Below are positions 11,284 through 22,584 of a stretch of 64,000 bases of DNA, piece by piece. This DNA comes from Diphasiastrum complanatum. Its lineage: Eukaryota; Streptophyta; Lycopodiopsida; Lycopodiales; Lycopodiaceae. The translations under genes and the position numbers were made by a program. The notes under the pieces were generated by a model. That model searched no databases, had not been told where the DNA came from, and worked only from the letters and a program-made list of their open reading frames with translations. Each line of letters starts with the position of its first letter. Position 1 is the stretch's first letter. The DNA is taken from assembly GCA_029204225.1 (NCBI GenBank), contig CM055096.1, positions 46,099,346 through 46,163,345 on the forward strand, in the 5' to 3' direction.

Positions 11284-11653
11284 GCTTCCAATGAGGACCT
11301 TCAGGACCTACTATGGCTCCCATAAATGTTTGGAACGTATCATCAAAAGACATGCAACAAATAAATATCAAAAATAAAATTTTCAACATAATTGTTGTTT
11401 AACGCATTTTCAATGACCTTTTTTGTTGGTCGGTGAGTTCTTGGATTCGTCAATATAAGTGGCACTTGCTCATTCATTCTTCTCTTGTTTTAAGTGATTA
11501 TTCCGTGAGTAGATCGCTCCTCTTGCTCAGGTAAATTTTGTGGTTATCCACACTCTAATGATGCTTCGATGCCCGATTCTCTACCTAGTTCATTGCCCTG
11601 TGACTATTGTTGGGTTGTAAGACTGATTCCTTGTAAATTTGTTGATCTTGTAG
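11284..11653 (-). pseudogene. K linker between integrase and RT, decayed
   Basis: In a copia element this interval holds the variable spacer between the integrase C-terminus and RT. Here all frames are stopped and no motif remains. I see no separate feature. Confidence 0.5.
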
Positions 11654-12082
11654 CTACGGTAATGATGACTCTTCCTCCCAAGAAGATAACAAATGCTCAA
11701 GTAGGTCTTCATCATGCATAAAATCCACATCTTGCACTTCTATAGTAGCATTATTTGATTCATCAAATGTAACATCAAAACTGATGCGTACTTTTCTGGT
11801 TATTGGATCAAACAACTTGTAAGCCTTATGCTCAGGCACATAACCAACAAATATTGACTTAATGCTTTTGTCATCTAGTGTCTTCCTAAGTTCCTTAGGA
11901 ATGTGCATGTAAGCTATGTTACCAAAAATCCTGAAATGTGACACATTAGGCCTGTGCCCTACCCATACCTCTTCTGGAGTCTTACCATCAATCGCAACTA
12001 TCAGCAAACGATTCTGGATGTAAATAGTAGTAGTTGCTACATCTGCCCAGAATTTATTGTCTAGATTTGGTTGGACAAGCAT
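11654..12082 (-). pseudogene. K integrase C-terminal region
   Basis: A 142-codon minus-strand frame gives NKFWADVATTTIYIQNR, GKTPEEVWVGHRPNVSHFRI and SIFVGYVPEHKAYKL, then VRISFDVTFDES and an acidic tail. This is the standard copia integrase core end plus C-terminal module. It joins 12249-12690 across a decayed stretch containing the catalytic-Glu region. Confidence 0.9.
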
Positions 12083-12690
12083 GCTTTTCGCTGAATTAAT
12101 TATAGTGTGATTATTATGCTCTGCAACACTGTTTTGTTGTGGAGTATACTTAATGGTAAACTATTGTTGAATGCCTTCTGCAAAAATCCTGAAATGCATT
12201 GTTCACAAGTTCTCCTCCTCCATCTGCTTTAAGAGTTTTTAGTTGCTTTCATGTCTGCTTCTCAGCCAATGCCTGAAATTTCTTGAAAGCCTTCAAGGCA
12301 TCACTCTTCTTGTGAAGGAAGTCAATGATTGTCCTTCGACTAAGATCATCAATAAAAATGATGAAGTAAGATGCTCCTTCAATGCTAGGTATCTCCATTG
12401 GCCCACAAAGGTCAGAATGAACTAATGCCAAAAGTTCATTTGCTCTACCGCCAATGGCTGTGTAAAATCTTCTATGATGCTTACCTTTTTCGCATGCTTC
12501 ATAGATCCATAATTTAGTAGGCTTGCTGAAAATCATGCCACTAACCCATGTCACGCTTCTGCATCTCCACCAAGGCTTGCATGTTGACATGTCCATAATG
12601 CTTGTATCATAATGTAGCTTCATCCTGCTGGTCATTTACATTCATAGATTTTGTTGAAACATGAGCAAAAATCTCCAATTCATACAAGTT
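12083..12690 (-). pseudogene. K GAG-pre-integrase and integrase core
   Basis: The minus strand carries YELEIFAHVSTKSMNV (about 12630-12690), the GAG-pre-integrase WHKR-like region, then ALVHSDLCGPM (first catalytic Asp), IIFIDDLSR and FLHKKSDALKAFKKF. Stops and a frameshift are present. Upstream gag and protease of K are absent. At about 12700 the sequence changes to AT-rich DNA, so K is truncated there. Confidence 0.85.
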
Positions 12691-12793
12691 GTCGATGCAT
12701 GGGCCGCGTGCAAGCACTCTTTTGATGGTCCGTGCTTTTGGTGTTTTTTAGAAATTTTTATTTCTCTTTTGTTTTTTTTTATTCATTGGTAAT

Positions 12794-12828
12794 GAGCATA
12801 GGTGGAGCGAGTACTTATGCTGAGCATA
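12794..12828. repeat. 35-bp repeat shared with 18708-18742
   Basis: GAGCATAGGTGGAG starts a 35-bp block matching 18708-18742 in the same orientation with two mismatches. It ends in the palindrome-like TATGCTGAGCATA (12816-12828). The two copies bracket the 6-kb coding-free unit and could be remnants of its two LTRs, though similarity does not extend further. Confidence 0.6.
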
Positions 12829-14190
12829 AATCCTGCCGCAACATTGGAGTAGAGAAATTAAGAACACTGATATGAAATCTCACTCAAATAATAGATCAAG
12901 AATTAATCATCACACTTAAGAATCATTACAATTCCTTATAATCCTCTGACAATAATTAAGTATCTATTTATGATCCGTCAACCATAAATAAATATTTAGA
13001 TTCGTATGATTCGTCAATCATAATTTTCTGGAATCTAAAACCATACTTAATCATTTACAGGATATTGGAATATATGTCCCACATAACTCAGGAAAAGTAA
13101 AAATCATTCCAAAATCTTTCCACTAAGAAAATATTGGATTTAGGAATATTCTTCAACCATGATTCTTTAATTGAAATGCGAGATATTCAAGTTCTATAAA
13201 CCACTGGTGATTAAAGACAGAAAGCATACCAAATGACAATCATCTTCAACTACAAAAACTTTATATTACAACCTAGAATCACATCTAGATACCCAAAGTC
13301 TTGCTGAATATCAATTCAGTTGTTATTCTTGGATTCATTATGATTCGTTATCCATTTGAGCTCTCTGGGATACAATCACTAATGAGCTGAGTCTATTCCT
13401 TAACTAAGGGATACTCTATCGCTAGAATACTGTATATCCAATGCACACAATTTTAACTGATGAACCCAAATGATTCACTAATCATGCGTCTTACAAGCAA
13501 TATAATTCAAAAACCATCAATTCTCGGTGAATCTAATCACACTGATCGTTTTACCAATTAACTTCATCCTAGAGTAATCAACTACTCAAGTTAATTGCCA
13601 ATGATTCAGAAATCTCAAATGTCCAGGTAAAGAATTCAATTATACTAGTATAACACCACATTTAGATCCTTACCCAAATCATTTATAAGTTAATACATAA
13701 ATCTTCTATACAAAGATTTGTTAACTCTGCAAGTATCTATCAAAACAATACTTGATCATATGCTTATGTTCACTGACTAGGTTAAGTGCACCAGATAACC
13801 TTAGTAACTAGGATACACAGTAGATTTTTACAAGATTAATAGTGCACATATGAGAATAATCTCACTATGACCCAGTACATAAACACATTTTTATCTGGCA
13901 AATTCCTCCAGAACCCACATATGTTACTCACATGTCTCACTGAGATTTTATAACTCAGCTACAAAATATTTTCTATTTCTCATGAGTAAATAACATATCC
14001 GAAAAATCTCTGAGATGAAAATCATTCACTCTCAACAGTTTTCCAATCCAACTTACCTCTAATTACATAATTCCTCCTACCGATTAACCCCTCTCTGATC
14101 CTAGTACTTAAACTAAGATTAGGTTGATCCAATATAGAACTCTCAGACTTAAATTCTGATCAAACTTACTTCTATTCCAATCAAAATGGA

Positions 14191-14783
14191 ATTAGTAACC
14201 TTTGACCTTTTACTGTACTACTTATAGATAATGATTCAAATTCCAAACTTGTTCTAGTTCTAGATTGTCCACACAATCCCTAGAGAATTCCTCTTATTTC
14301 GAAAAGTTCCAACTAGGCATCTTACTCTGAATCTATCAAAAATTACTTTCAGACCACGTCTCATTTCTATACCACGGTTGGCTCTTTTCCAAAACTATAC
14401 AACCAACAGATTACTAGATATAATTTTATTCTACCACTTCACCCCTCCTTTTAAAAAAATTGTAAATTTCAATAAAAGTTTATTGGAAAGATGATATATG
14501 AAAATATCTAAATCCCAGAAAAGTTAGTAATAAGTGCTTCCACTAAAGGATTCACCCTATTATACATAGATTTTTTCCTTCAAATATTTTCACTCTAAGT
14601 GATAGAAACTACTATTCCATCAAAATCCATTTATGCAACAGAGATATTCCATGGTTTAAGAAATTGAAACATTTTAACCTTAGAATTTATCTGAATTCCA
14701 AGTCTATTTATCCAAGTAGTAATTTATATGACATAGCAGTCTTTCAGAAGAATACCTTCATGCTGGAAAGAATCATATAAATC
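14191..14783. repeat. Source-like copy of the dispersed repeat found inside element A
   Basis: Segments 14191-14245 and about 14505-14783 align with 19987-20301. The intervening roughly 260 bp are absent from that copy. Shared landmarks are CCTTTGACCTTTTA, TTTATGCAACAGAGA and TTCATGCTGGAAAGAAT. Confidence 0.8.
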
Positions 14784-17700
14784 AGTCTGATACCCTATAT
14801 TTGAGAAATTACTAAGAAGTAAAGGATTAATTATAAAATCAAGAAATAGATTTGAGGGCCTCTGATTTTGTAAATAATGAAATACCACATTGGGATCTAG
14901 ATTAAACCTCAAAATTTTCCAAAATATCCCACATTTGATCGAATGGTTTTCTTCTTTCCCATATCAAGACTAGGTACTAAACACACCATTGATCATCAGA
15001 TCTTTACAATCCTAGAATTTCCTTTCCAAAATTATTGATGTCCCATACCATCAGCTTTTCCTTCCAAAAAACCCTTAACCGCCTTACCTGATATTCTAGA
15101 GATCCACTGATCATCTAGCTATCCTACAACCACTATAGGAAATTATCTCTTGTTTCCAAACACTGGAGAATCCATTTATTTGGATGATTGGCATGCCTAT
15201 CAGATGGATACCCAAAATCCACATTTGATTATGTGACTTAGACAGAAGAATTAACATGGTTCAATATTACATCCTGATCCTTTCTGGTTAATGATAAGCT
15301 TCAAACCCCTACTGATGCATCAAACTTGGAGACAAGCTTCAGTCAACTAACAGATCCAATGTAATCCACGTATCAGATTCCACTTCTAAACCTCACGATT
15401 GACATTCAAAATTGTGGATAACTCGATGGTTACAAAGATATCAGTTACGAATTCAACTGAATAAATTCTAACTAGGAAATTTAATAACAAGTATTAAGCA
15501 ATTATTTACAGGGATTACCAAAATCCTAATTGTGAAATACATTTTCCGATCACAGTTACTACCTCTGATGTCCACTCTTCTTCCCTCCTTAGACTTTTTA
15601 GTTCCCTGAAAATCTATTCAGCTAAGGTACCAAGAAGATGTAACGACATTAGTAAATATTTAAAAAAATTAATCACTATAGGAAAAAGTCCAAAACAATT
15701 TCATTTCTATCCTATACCTGGGCTAAATACAATTCACCATAGGATTTTACTGGAAATGAAATCAGTTCTGTAATTCCTATTTTTACAAATTTCCAATAAA
15801 GTTGGACTGTTTTTGTTTTTTATTGACTAGTTTGGCATTACTCCGTTAATATTGATAAAACCTATCCAAACACAGAATATGAAATTACATGAATGGAAAT
15901 CCCACCAATAGGATTTCAATAATTCTTGAACCGTATCTTGTCAGATTTACTGACTAGATAAAAAATACTATGGCCACTTATCCAATCTGGTCATTTGATA
16001 TTGTTTGACGATTTAAATCTAGATTTAATGAGTATCTTGCACAAATGTTCACTTGACTGATTTCTATCGATACATCGATTAGAAAACTACCACAGTCAAT
16101 TAACTGATTTCAAATTTTACCCAATTAGAAATTCAATAAAAAAAAAAAATCAAATTTAAACTTTCAATTTGGGAGTCCAAACTCCAAAAGTTAAAAGAAA
16201 CACAGTACAAAATTGTCGGCAATTCGTTGCGGTTCCTTCTGTCAATTTTAACTTATCTATCACTTGGAAATAATTTAGACTTAGTGAAAACACTATGACC
16301 AATTTGTGACTGATAAACTCAGTTTATTCAATTCACTAATCTAAACTGATTCCATAGATAACAAAAAAATGACCGAAATTTTGATTTCTTTCAGAAAACT
16401 CAAAGTTGCTTTATTTTACATAATTCGAAAATTCTGACGAAAATACTGTTAGTACAAAAGGCAATCGAAGTCGAAAAAATTGAAACAGTGTCCAATTCCT
16501 AATGTCACTAACCCAATGTCTAACTGACATGCAAAGCACACTACATTAATCACAAACGTCATTACGAAATTTTTTACGTAAACTTCAGTTTTACGAAATT
16601 TGTCAGCCATTAACACTGATTTGTGACCCAACTATCAGAGCACATGCGTATGACCACTCAAATCGATTGTAAATCCTTCATGCATGTCAGAACCACTCTG
16701 AGAATCAGCATGCAACCAATCCATGCAAGCACAATACTACAAATTAGGGAAATGACTGGCATGCAATCAGAACAATTTCAAATTTTGCAAAACTTCAGAT
16801 GATCATAACTTTGGCTACAGGACACCAAATTGGGTGCTGTAAAGCTCAATACAGAGGGAGACCAAGTAAACAAGATGCTTGCTGTGTCATTCTGCCACCT
16901 AGGCTTTACATGTGCGAGATCAGAGCTGCTAGAAAATTGTAGTAGGGTGCACTTTCTGTAGACCAAATGATCAAAAAACATGCAAACACCTCCTCAAACT
17001 CATAATTGATGGTACCAATAGTCTTAAACAGCCTATTAGACTTCCATGAAGCATTCATACTGATCTTAAGATGCAGTATAGGTTTAGAACAAAGATTTCT
17101 TGATTTGTAGAAGTCAAAATAGCTTCAAACTTGATGGAGATGGTGCATAAGCCACCGACCATCAATTCACCAGTTTGATAGCTTGCTGGGAAGGTGAAAA
17201 GGAATGCTAATCATGTTGTAATTAATTCTAGAATGATCTCCTTATGGATTTGGAGAGATCCATCCCTCACAAATCACCAAAAATGGTCATTTTTTGAACT
17301 TTTTTGACTTCCTACAAGTTCAATTGTTGGAATTCTTGGCTCTAACTTCAGGGAAAGCTTCAAAAGACTTTGGTTCACCTCTTTATAAGCTCTACATGGT
17401 GTTTTACAGCCACCTACTATCCAACTTTATGAAAAAAACAAGCAAAAATGATGATTTTTGACTGTTTTCCGATTTTTTCATCACCATAAAGTGGAAATTC
17501 ATGACATACAACTCTTTCTCTAATACATGCAAACCAATTTAGAAAATTACAACCATGTAATTGATCTGATCTTGCTGGATTCTGGTTCTTATTATCTATT
17601 TTGAGCCAAAAGCATGAAAAACCAAGCAATTTTGACCAAAACATAGCCTAGAATCATTAATCATTGGAGAGAAATGGCATGCATCATTAATTTCATCATA

Positions 17701-17993
17701 AATGAACCCTAAAACGAAAGTACACTTGTTGGAAAATTCAGATTTATCAAAGATTTGATCTACACAAGAAAAAAGCTCCAAAAAACATCACAAATTGGCC
17801 TTCAAGGACAATTCTCCATAAAACCCCAAAGAATCCCAAGAGTAATGGATTTTAGCAACATGCAAAATGAAACTGGGATAGTGCACCCACTTGCACACTT
17901 GCTATCCACCTTGGAAGAGAATTTCCATGGATCCAATCCAAAATTTCGACGAAAGGTAGCCCTTCTCCATGTTCTCCAATCTTCGTAAGCCTT

Positions 17994-18005
17994 GCTCTGA
18001 TACCA
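17994..18005 (-). promoter_or_regulatory. tRNA-Met primer binding site (minus strand)
   Basis: The minus strand reads TGGTATCAGAGCAAGG, matching the 3' end of plant initiator tRNA-Met as used by copia elements. It implies an LTR at 18006 and above, reading leftward. Confidence 0.65.
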
Positions 18006-18750
18006 CCAAGATCCTGCTTACAAGACAATACACAATGGAAAACACACTATGGAGCAACCATCCAACCAAGTAAAAGCAACCAATCAACTCTAGAAGCTTC
18101 ACCCCCAAGCCAAGGAACAAGAGGCATGAATGTAGAGTGAAACCCTGGCAATGAATCAATGATCACAATGAGGAGTAGGGCGAGTTTGGCCTTTTCTTAT
18201 AGAGCCATAAGCATACTGGGCACATAGCCATGAACAGCCCTAAGTTCCCTATACATAGATTCACCTAGAATAGAGTCCTATGCATGGACCAACTATTCAT
18301 AGAATTGTTATTGATAACTCTACACATGCATACACTGTCTCATACCTTGTCTAAACTCCATTTAGTATGTTCTGGGCCTCTCAAGGATATTAGTTACTTT
18401 CGGGTCACATCCAGTATGACGTGGCATAACTAATAGCTTGATTTGCTGGAGTGCCGTGTATCCAAGACTAGGAGTGTGACTGAATCCTACTTACTGGTCA
18501 TGGACATAACAATAAGTCTCCGCTCGACCTATGTTGAGCATATGTCTTGCCTCGACCTATGCTCAACATAGGTCGAGCAAGGACATAGGTCGAGCGGGGA
18601 CTTATGCTCAGCATAAGTCCTTGCTCGACCTATGTTGAGCATAGATCGAGACAAGACATATGCAGCATCGGTCTTGTCTCAGCATGAGTTCTCTCTCGAC
18701 CTATATTGAGCATAGGTGGAGAGAGGACTTATGCTGAGCATAGTGTTCGC
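18006..18750 (-). repeat. Putative 5' LTR of the coding-free unit
   Basis: This stretch lies immediately upstream, on the minus strand, of the primer site. It holds the palindrome cluster in what would be U3. A second full LTR copy is not found at the other end, only a 35-bp match at 12794-12828, so the assignment rests on position. Confidence 0.35.
18522..18742. repeat. Palindrome and hairpin cluster
   Basis: Perfect 21-bp inverted arms lie at 18522-18542 and 18558-18578 (GCTCGACCTATGTTGAGCAT..). A palindrome with 11-bp arms and a 1-nt centre sits at 18598-18620 (GGACTTATGCT / AGCATAAGTCC). Further partial copies of CTCGACCTATGTTGAGCATA and TATGCTGAGCATA follow to 18742. Several mutually exclusive hairpins could form in RNA or single-stranded DNA. 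Confidence 0.85.
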
Positions 18751-19165
18751 CTAATTTTTAACGCCAAAAATCGGACTAATTTTGGAGCTAATTTTGTTGT
18801 GATATAGAAATCGGCATGTAAAAGCCGTAAAATTTCAATGTAAAATGGCTGAAAATTGCCAATAGATAGGGGTCCCGGCCCGCTCGTAATGTGGATTTGG
18901 CCTTAGAAATGGCCTTTAAAATTTTTGACAACCTTTAAAAAATCGGCCAATAAGTATAGTTTCAGCTACTATGCCAAAATCTTGCAATGTATTGTGATTT
19001 TCGATACTAATATAAAAACTGAAGTACTGTATTTTCAGGTTGTTGCTCAATGGAGGATGACTCTGTTTAGTGTTGGGAGCTCTCTGGTATTGCAATTCTA
19101 CCTTCTTTGTGAATAGTTCAATGGACAACATACCAGCTTGAGAGTGTAGTGATAGAATGTTAGAG
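18751..19165. other. No gene seen; flank of element A
   Basis: AT-rich DNA without coding signal; short ORFs on both strands overlap each other. It ends at the 5-bp target duplication of element A. Confidence 0.4.
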
Positions 19166-19170
19166 CCCAA

Positions 19171-19442
19171 AGTTAGAATGAAAGTAGAATCACTGTGTTA
19201 TTGTACTGTGGGTCCTATCAGTGGATAAGGATCAGTTGGCCTCGCCACGAGGCAAGTTGACGGGACACGCGTCCCGCCAACGGCAACCTGGGTCATGCAT
19301 GGGTTGCCTGAGTGAACAACTATGTACAGCGTAATTTCATTTTGAGAAATACAGTTGCTATGTGAGCTTGTTGTGGAGAGTGTTTTCTATCTGTGCTACT
19401 GTGTAGCATGATCTGTGTTCCTGTGCAAAGCACATTCTAAGT
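19171..19442 (+). repeat. 5' LTR of copia A (272 bp)
   Basis: It begins AGTTAGAATGAAAG and ends CACATTCTAAGT. The termini form an imperfect 9-bp inverted repeat but are not the usual TG...CA. The boundary is supported by the target duplication, by the adjoining primer site and by two more copies (24249-24522, 55767-56040). Confidence 0.9.
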
Positions 19443-19453
19443 TGGTATCAGAG
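19443..19453 (+). promoter_or_regulatory. Primer binding site of copia A
   Basis: TGGTATCAGAG directly abuts the 5' LTR and matches the 3' end of initiator tRNA-Met, the primer for minus-strand cDNA in plant copia elements. Confidence 0.9.
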
Positions 19454-19986
19454 TCGTACAGGGAGTGTACACAGTACAGCATCGCGGTTGAAGAGAGCTT
19501 CAGGAGAACTGTCTTCTGAGAGTTCAGAGTTTACGGCGGGTTGAAGATGGAAAGAGAAGCACTGGTGCACAGTTTCTAGTTTATAGAGGCTTTCTAAGCT
19601 CATCAGAGGGATTATTAGCCTGTGCATAGCATCAGACAGGGAAAAATTTGGTGAAAAGTTGACAATTTTGAAGCCAGCTGAAAATTGAAACCGGGCTTGG
19701 GGTTACGGTTTTTATACATAACTTGTGATTTCTTCGCTGTTTGCACACCGTTTTGGATGCCGTAAGGACAGAAAGGAAGCTAATCACATTATCAACCAGC
19801 CATGGAGAGATTCTAAGGTTTATGTCAGAGATTTGTCTCTAGACAGTTAACCTAGCAGATTTGCGGTAAAAAGGTGAAAAAAGCCACTTTGTCAAGTTGA
19901 GCTAAAATCACCGTTTCTCCACGGAATTTCTTGACTGAACACTCTACAATCTTGGAATCAGTAGGGCGACCCTGCTCCAGGCCTCA
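19454..19986 (+). other. Untranslated leader of copia A
   Basis: Between the primer site and the repeat in gag, no long frame is open. This is the normal place for the packaging leader. The gag start codon and first part of gag are missing between here and 20302. Confidence 0.6.
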
Positions 19987-20301
19987 GATCCTTTGACCTT
20001 TTATTGTACTACTTATTGATAATGATTCAAATATCAAAATCCAAGAAAAGTCAATAATAAGTGCATTCTAATAAAGGATTCACTCTATTACAAACAGGAC
20101 TTTTCCTTTAAATATTTTTAACCCGAGTGACAGTACAATCATTCCATGAAAACCTATTTATGCAACAGAGAAATTCTAGATTTAAGAGATTGAAACACTT
20201 TAACCTTAGAATTTATCTGAATTCCAAGTCTATTCACACAAGTAGTAATTTATATGGCATAACAGTCTTTCAAAAAAATAACTTCATGCTGGAAAGAATT
20301 C
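19987..20301. repeat. Recombinant repeat copy replacing the N-terminus of A gag
   Basis: About 315 bp match 14191-14245 joined directly to 14505-14783, lacking the intervening roughly 260 bp. It is flanked by element A leader on the left and gag (HICDAITPKQAWDVL) on the right, so it sits inside A and replaced the gag start. The internal join has no GT..AG signature. Confidence 0.8.
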
Positions 20302-20876
20302 ATCATTACCCACATTTGTGATGCTATTACACCCAAACAGGCATGGGATGTGCTAAAGGAGCATTCGAGACGTCAAATCCGTCAAGAATCATGTTTCTGA
20401 AGTCAAAGTTGAATAGTGCCAACATGGAGCAAGGAGAGCACATTCAGATGTACATGACCAGAATCAAGACAATGAGAGATGAACTGCATTCTATTGGTGA
20501 GCGCATACGTGATGTGGAACTGGTGCACAATGCATTGTGCGGCATTGCAGAACCCTATCAGATGTTTGTGAGCGGAATAGCATCAAGAGAAAGATTGCCA
20601 ACCTTTGATGAGCTCACAGGAATCTTGATGCAGGAAGAGCAACGGCGAGAAATGGTGAAAGCTAGACGTCAAAATACTGACGATCAGGCACTTGCGACAC
20701 GCCAAAAACAAGGCAAGGGCAAGGGCAAGAAGAAGTCTAAGCAGCAATTTGCCAAGTCCCAGGAGGATGAGGGATCTTCCAGTAAAACTAAGAAGAAAAA
20801 CAAGTGCCTCTATTGTGGTAAAAAGGGGCCATTGGAAGAGTGAATGTCGCAAATTCCTGGCGGAATAAGACAAGGG
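20302..20876 (+). pseudogene. Copia A gag, N-terminus lost, zinc knuckle frameshifted
   Basis: Gag resumes with ICDAITPKQAWDVLKE, then the UBN2-type helical region (FLKSKLNSANMEQGEHIQMY, IKTMRDELHSIGER) and a Lys-rich linker to KCLYCGKKG near 20801-20830. A frameshift there splits the CCHC knuckle, and HWKSEC follows in another frame. Another frame change near 20345 separates the first words from the rest. This would be the nucleocapsid precursor; it is not functional. Confidence 0.85.
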
Positions 20877-20946
20877 AAAACCAAAACAAGCAGGTAATCT
20901 TGTCAATGAGGGTGAGATTGAAGACTCTAGCATCTTCATATCTTCA

Positions 20947-21640
20947 TTGTCATCTAATCAAGATGATCAAGCATGGTATATTGACTCAGGAGCCACAAGA
21001 CACATGATAGGTAACAAGAATTGGTTCAGTAGTTTGAAGGTGTTGGATAATGGAACATTTGTTTCACAAGCAAATGGTGAGGTGTGCATGATCAAGGGGA
21101 TAGGCACCGTTTCAATCCAACTACCTGATGGAAAAAGCAAGATGATCAGGGAGGTGCTTTACGTACCAGGTTTGAAGAAAAATCTAATTTCTGTTGGAGT
21201 CATTACTGATCAAAAGTCCATGATCGTTGCTTTGTGAAGGATGCAAACCAAAGTTCAAAGTTATTGCAGATGGAGTAAGAGATCCCAATACAAAATTGTA
21301 CAGGTTGAATGCTACAATTAAGGGGCAACATGGACTTGTATCGTCCATTCCATCGCAAACTGAGTTGTGGCATAAGAGGCTTGGTCACTTGAACTTGGGA
21401 AGCCTCAGTTTGATGAGAAAATTGGAGATGGTAACAGGATTGCCTACCATAGAAGATCACTTGAAATCGATGTGCGAATCTTATGTATATGGGAAGCAAC
21501 ATCGAGAGAAGTTAAATAAAGGGGGTGTTGCAAGAGCAAAGAACATCCTGGATTTAATTCACACAGATTTATGCGGGCCTATGAGGACCATGTCCTTAGG
21601 TAAAGTCTTCTCATGACCTTTATTGATGATATGTCACGTA
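20947..21640 (+). pseudogene. Copia A protease and GAG-pre-integrase
   Basis: Protease: AWYIDSGATRHMIG near 20971-21012, with the Asp-Ser-Gly catalytic motif. The frame breaks after LKKNLISVGVITDQ near 21237. GAG-pre-integrase continues with LWHKRLGHLNLGSLSLMRK near 21366-21422 and the first integrase Asp in LIHTDLCGPM near 21558-21585. An in-frame TGA at about 21614 follows. Confidence 0.9.
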
Positions 21641-22584
21641 AGACGTGGATCTACTTCTTGAAGAAGAAATCAGATGCATTTGATAACTTCAAGAGCTTCA
21701 AAGCATTGGTCAAAAATCAGACAAGTAGGAAGATCAAAGTCCTAAGATCAGATAGTGGAGGTGAGTACAAGTCTAATGACTTCAATGATCTTTGTGATCA
21801 ATGTGGGATTAAAAGACAATTTACGCAAGCTCATACTCCTGCTCTCAATGGTGTAGTTGAGCGCAAGAATCGTACGATTGTGGAAAGTGCCAGATCTATG
21901 CTAGCTGAGATGAAACTACCAAAAGATTTTTGGTCAGAAGCATGTAGCACAGCAGTCTATCTTCAAAATAGAAGTCCTACCATTGCCATACCAAAGATAA
22001 CACCTGAGGAAGCATTCACGAAGAAGAAGCCAAAGGCGAACCACTAGCGAATCTTTGGATGTAAGGCCTTTGTACACATTCCTAAGGAAGAGAGACGTAA
22101 ACTTGATGTAAAAGCTATCAAGTGCATATTCCTAGAATATGATGATCGTGTGAAGGGCTATAGATGTTTTGATCCAGTCGAAAACAAAATCCATATAAGC
22201 TGTGATGTTATCTTTGATGAATCTAAGATGTATGAAGACGAGGATGCTGAGAAAATAGACACATCCAGTGGGAAAGATGGTATAGTGAGGATACCACCTG
22301 ATGATGATCCATTCATTGACCTTCCAAGTGATGAACATGAGGATACATCTCAAGATACTACTACTGAACCTCAAGAAACAGGTTGGAGAGGTAGGGACAA
22401 ACCTTTTGGTGCAAGAATGATTGAAGTTGCAGGTGACAAACGCATGGAGAAAGACGTACCGTGGGATACATTTTCACCAGGAAGCCGATCACCTGACAGA
22501 AAGCTCCCTAAGTGGTTTGAGAGATTGTTGGAAAGCCGTGACATAGATGACTTTCCAGGATCATCTAACCAGGGAGAGCTATGA
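21613..22584 (+). pseudogene. Copia A integrase core and C-terminus
   Basis: MTFIDDMSRKTWIYFLKKKS opens the stretch. LRSDSGGEY near 21740-21770 carries the second catalytic Asp and LNGVVERKNRT near 21845-21880 the Glu. A TAG near 22047 interrupts before RIFGCKAFVHIPKEERRKL. The C-terminal module KGYRCFDP, HISCDVIFDESK and a long acidic spacer follow to the TGA at 22582-22584. Only a few point lesions separate it from a working frame. Confidence 0.9.

Larger units (their letters stand above)
12840..18005 (-). mobile_element. Coding-free unit, putative non-autonomous LTR element
   Basis: More than 5 kb of uniform, AT-rich DNA with no coding signal in any frame beyond chance-length ORFs. On the minus strand a primer-site match (17994-18005) sits at its upstream end, as in large non-autonomous LTR elements (LARDs). 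A recombinant piece of this unit recurs at 19987-20301, so it is a dispersed repeat. LTR boundaries are not proven. It could instead be an intergenic repeat of another class. Confidence 0.4.

Noticed and set aside
17994-18005. tRNA gene at the tRNA-Met matches (also 19443, 33620, 41140, 44388)
   Set aside because: Only the 3' terminal stretch matches; no cloverleaf surrounds it. These are retrotransposon primer sites.
19173-19440. Reading the A LTR as TTAGAAT...ATTCTAA
   Set aside because: With those edges the flanks differ and the primer site is two bases away. Extending to AG...GT gives an exact CCCAA duplication and an abutting primer site.
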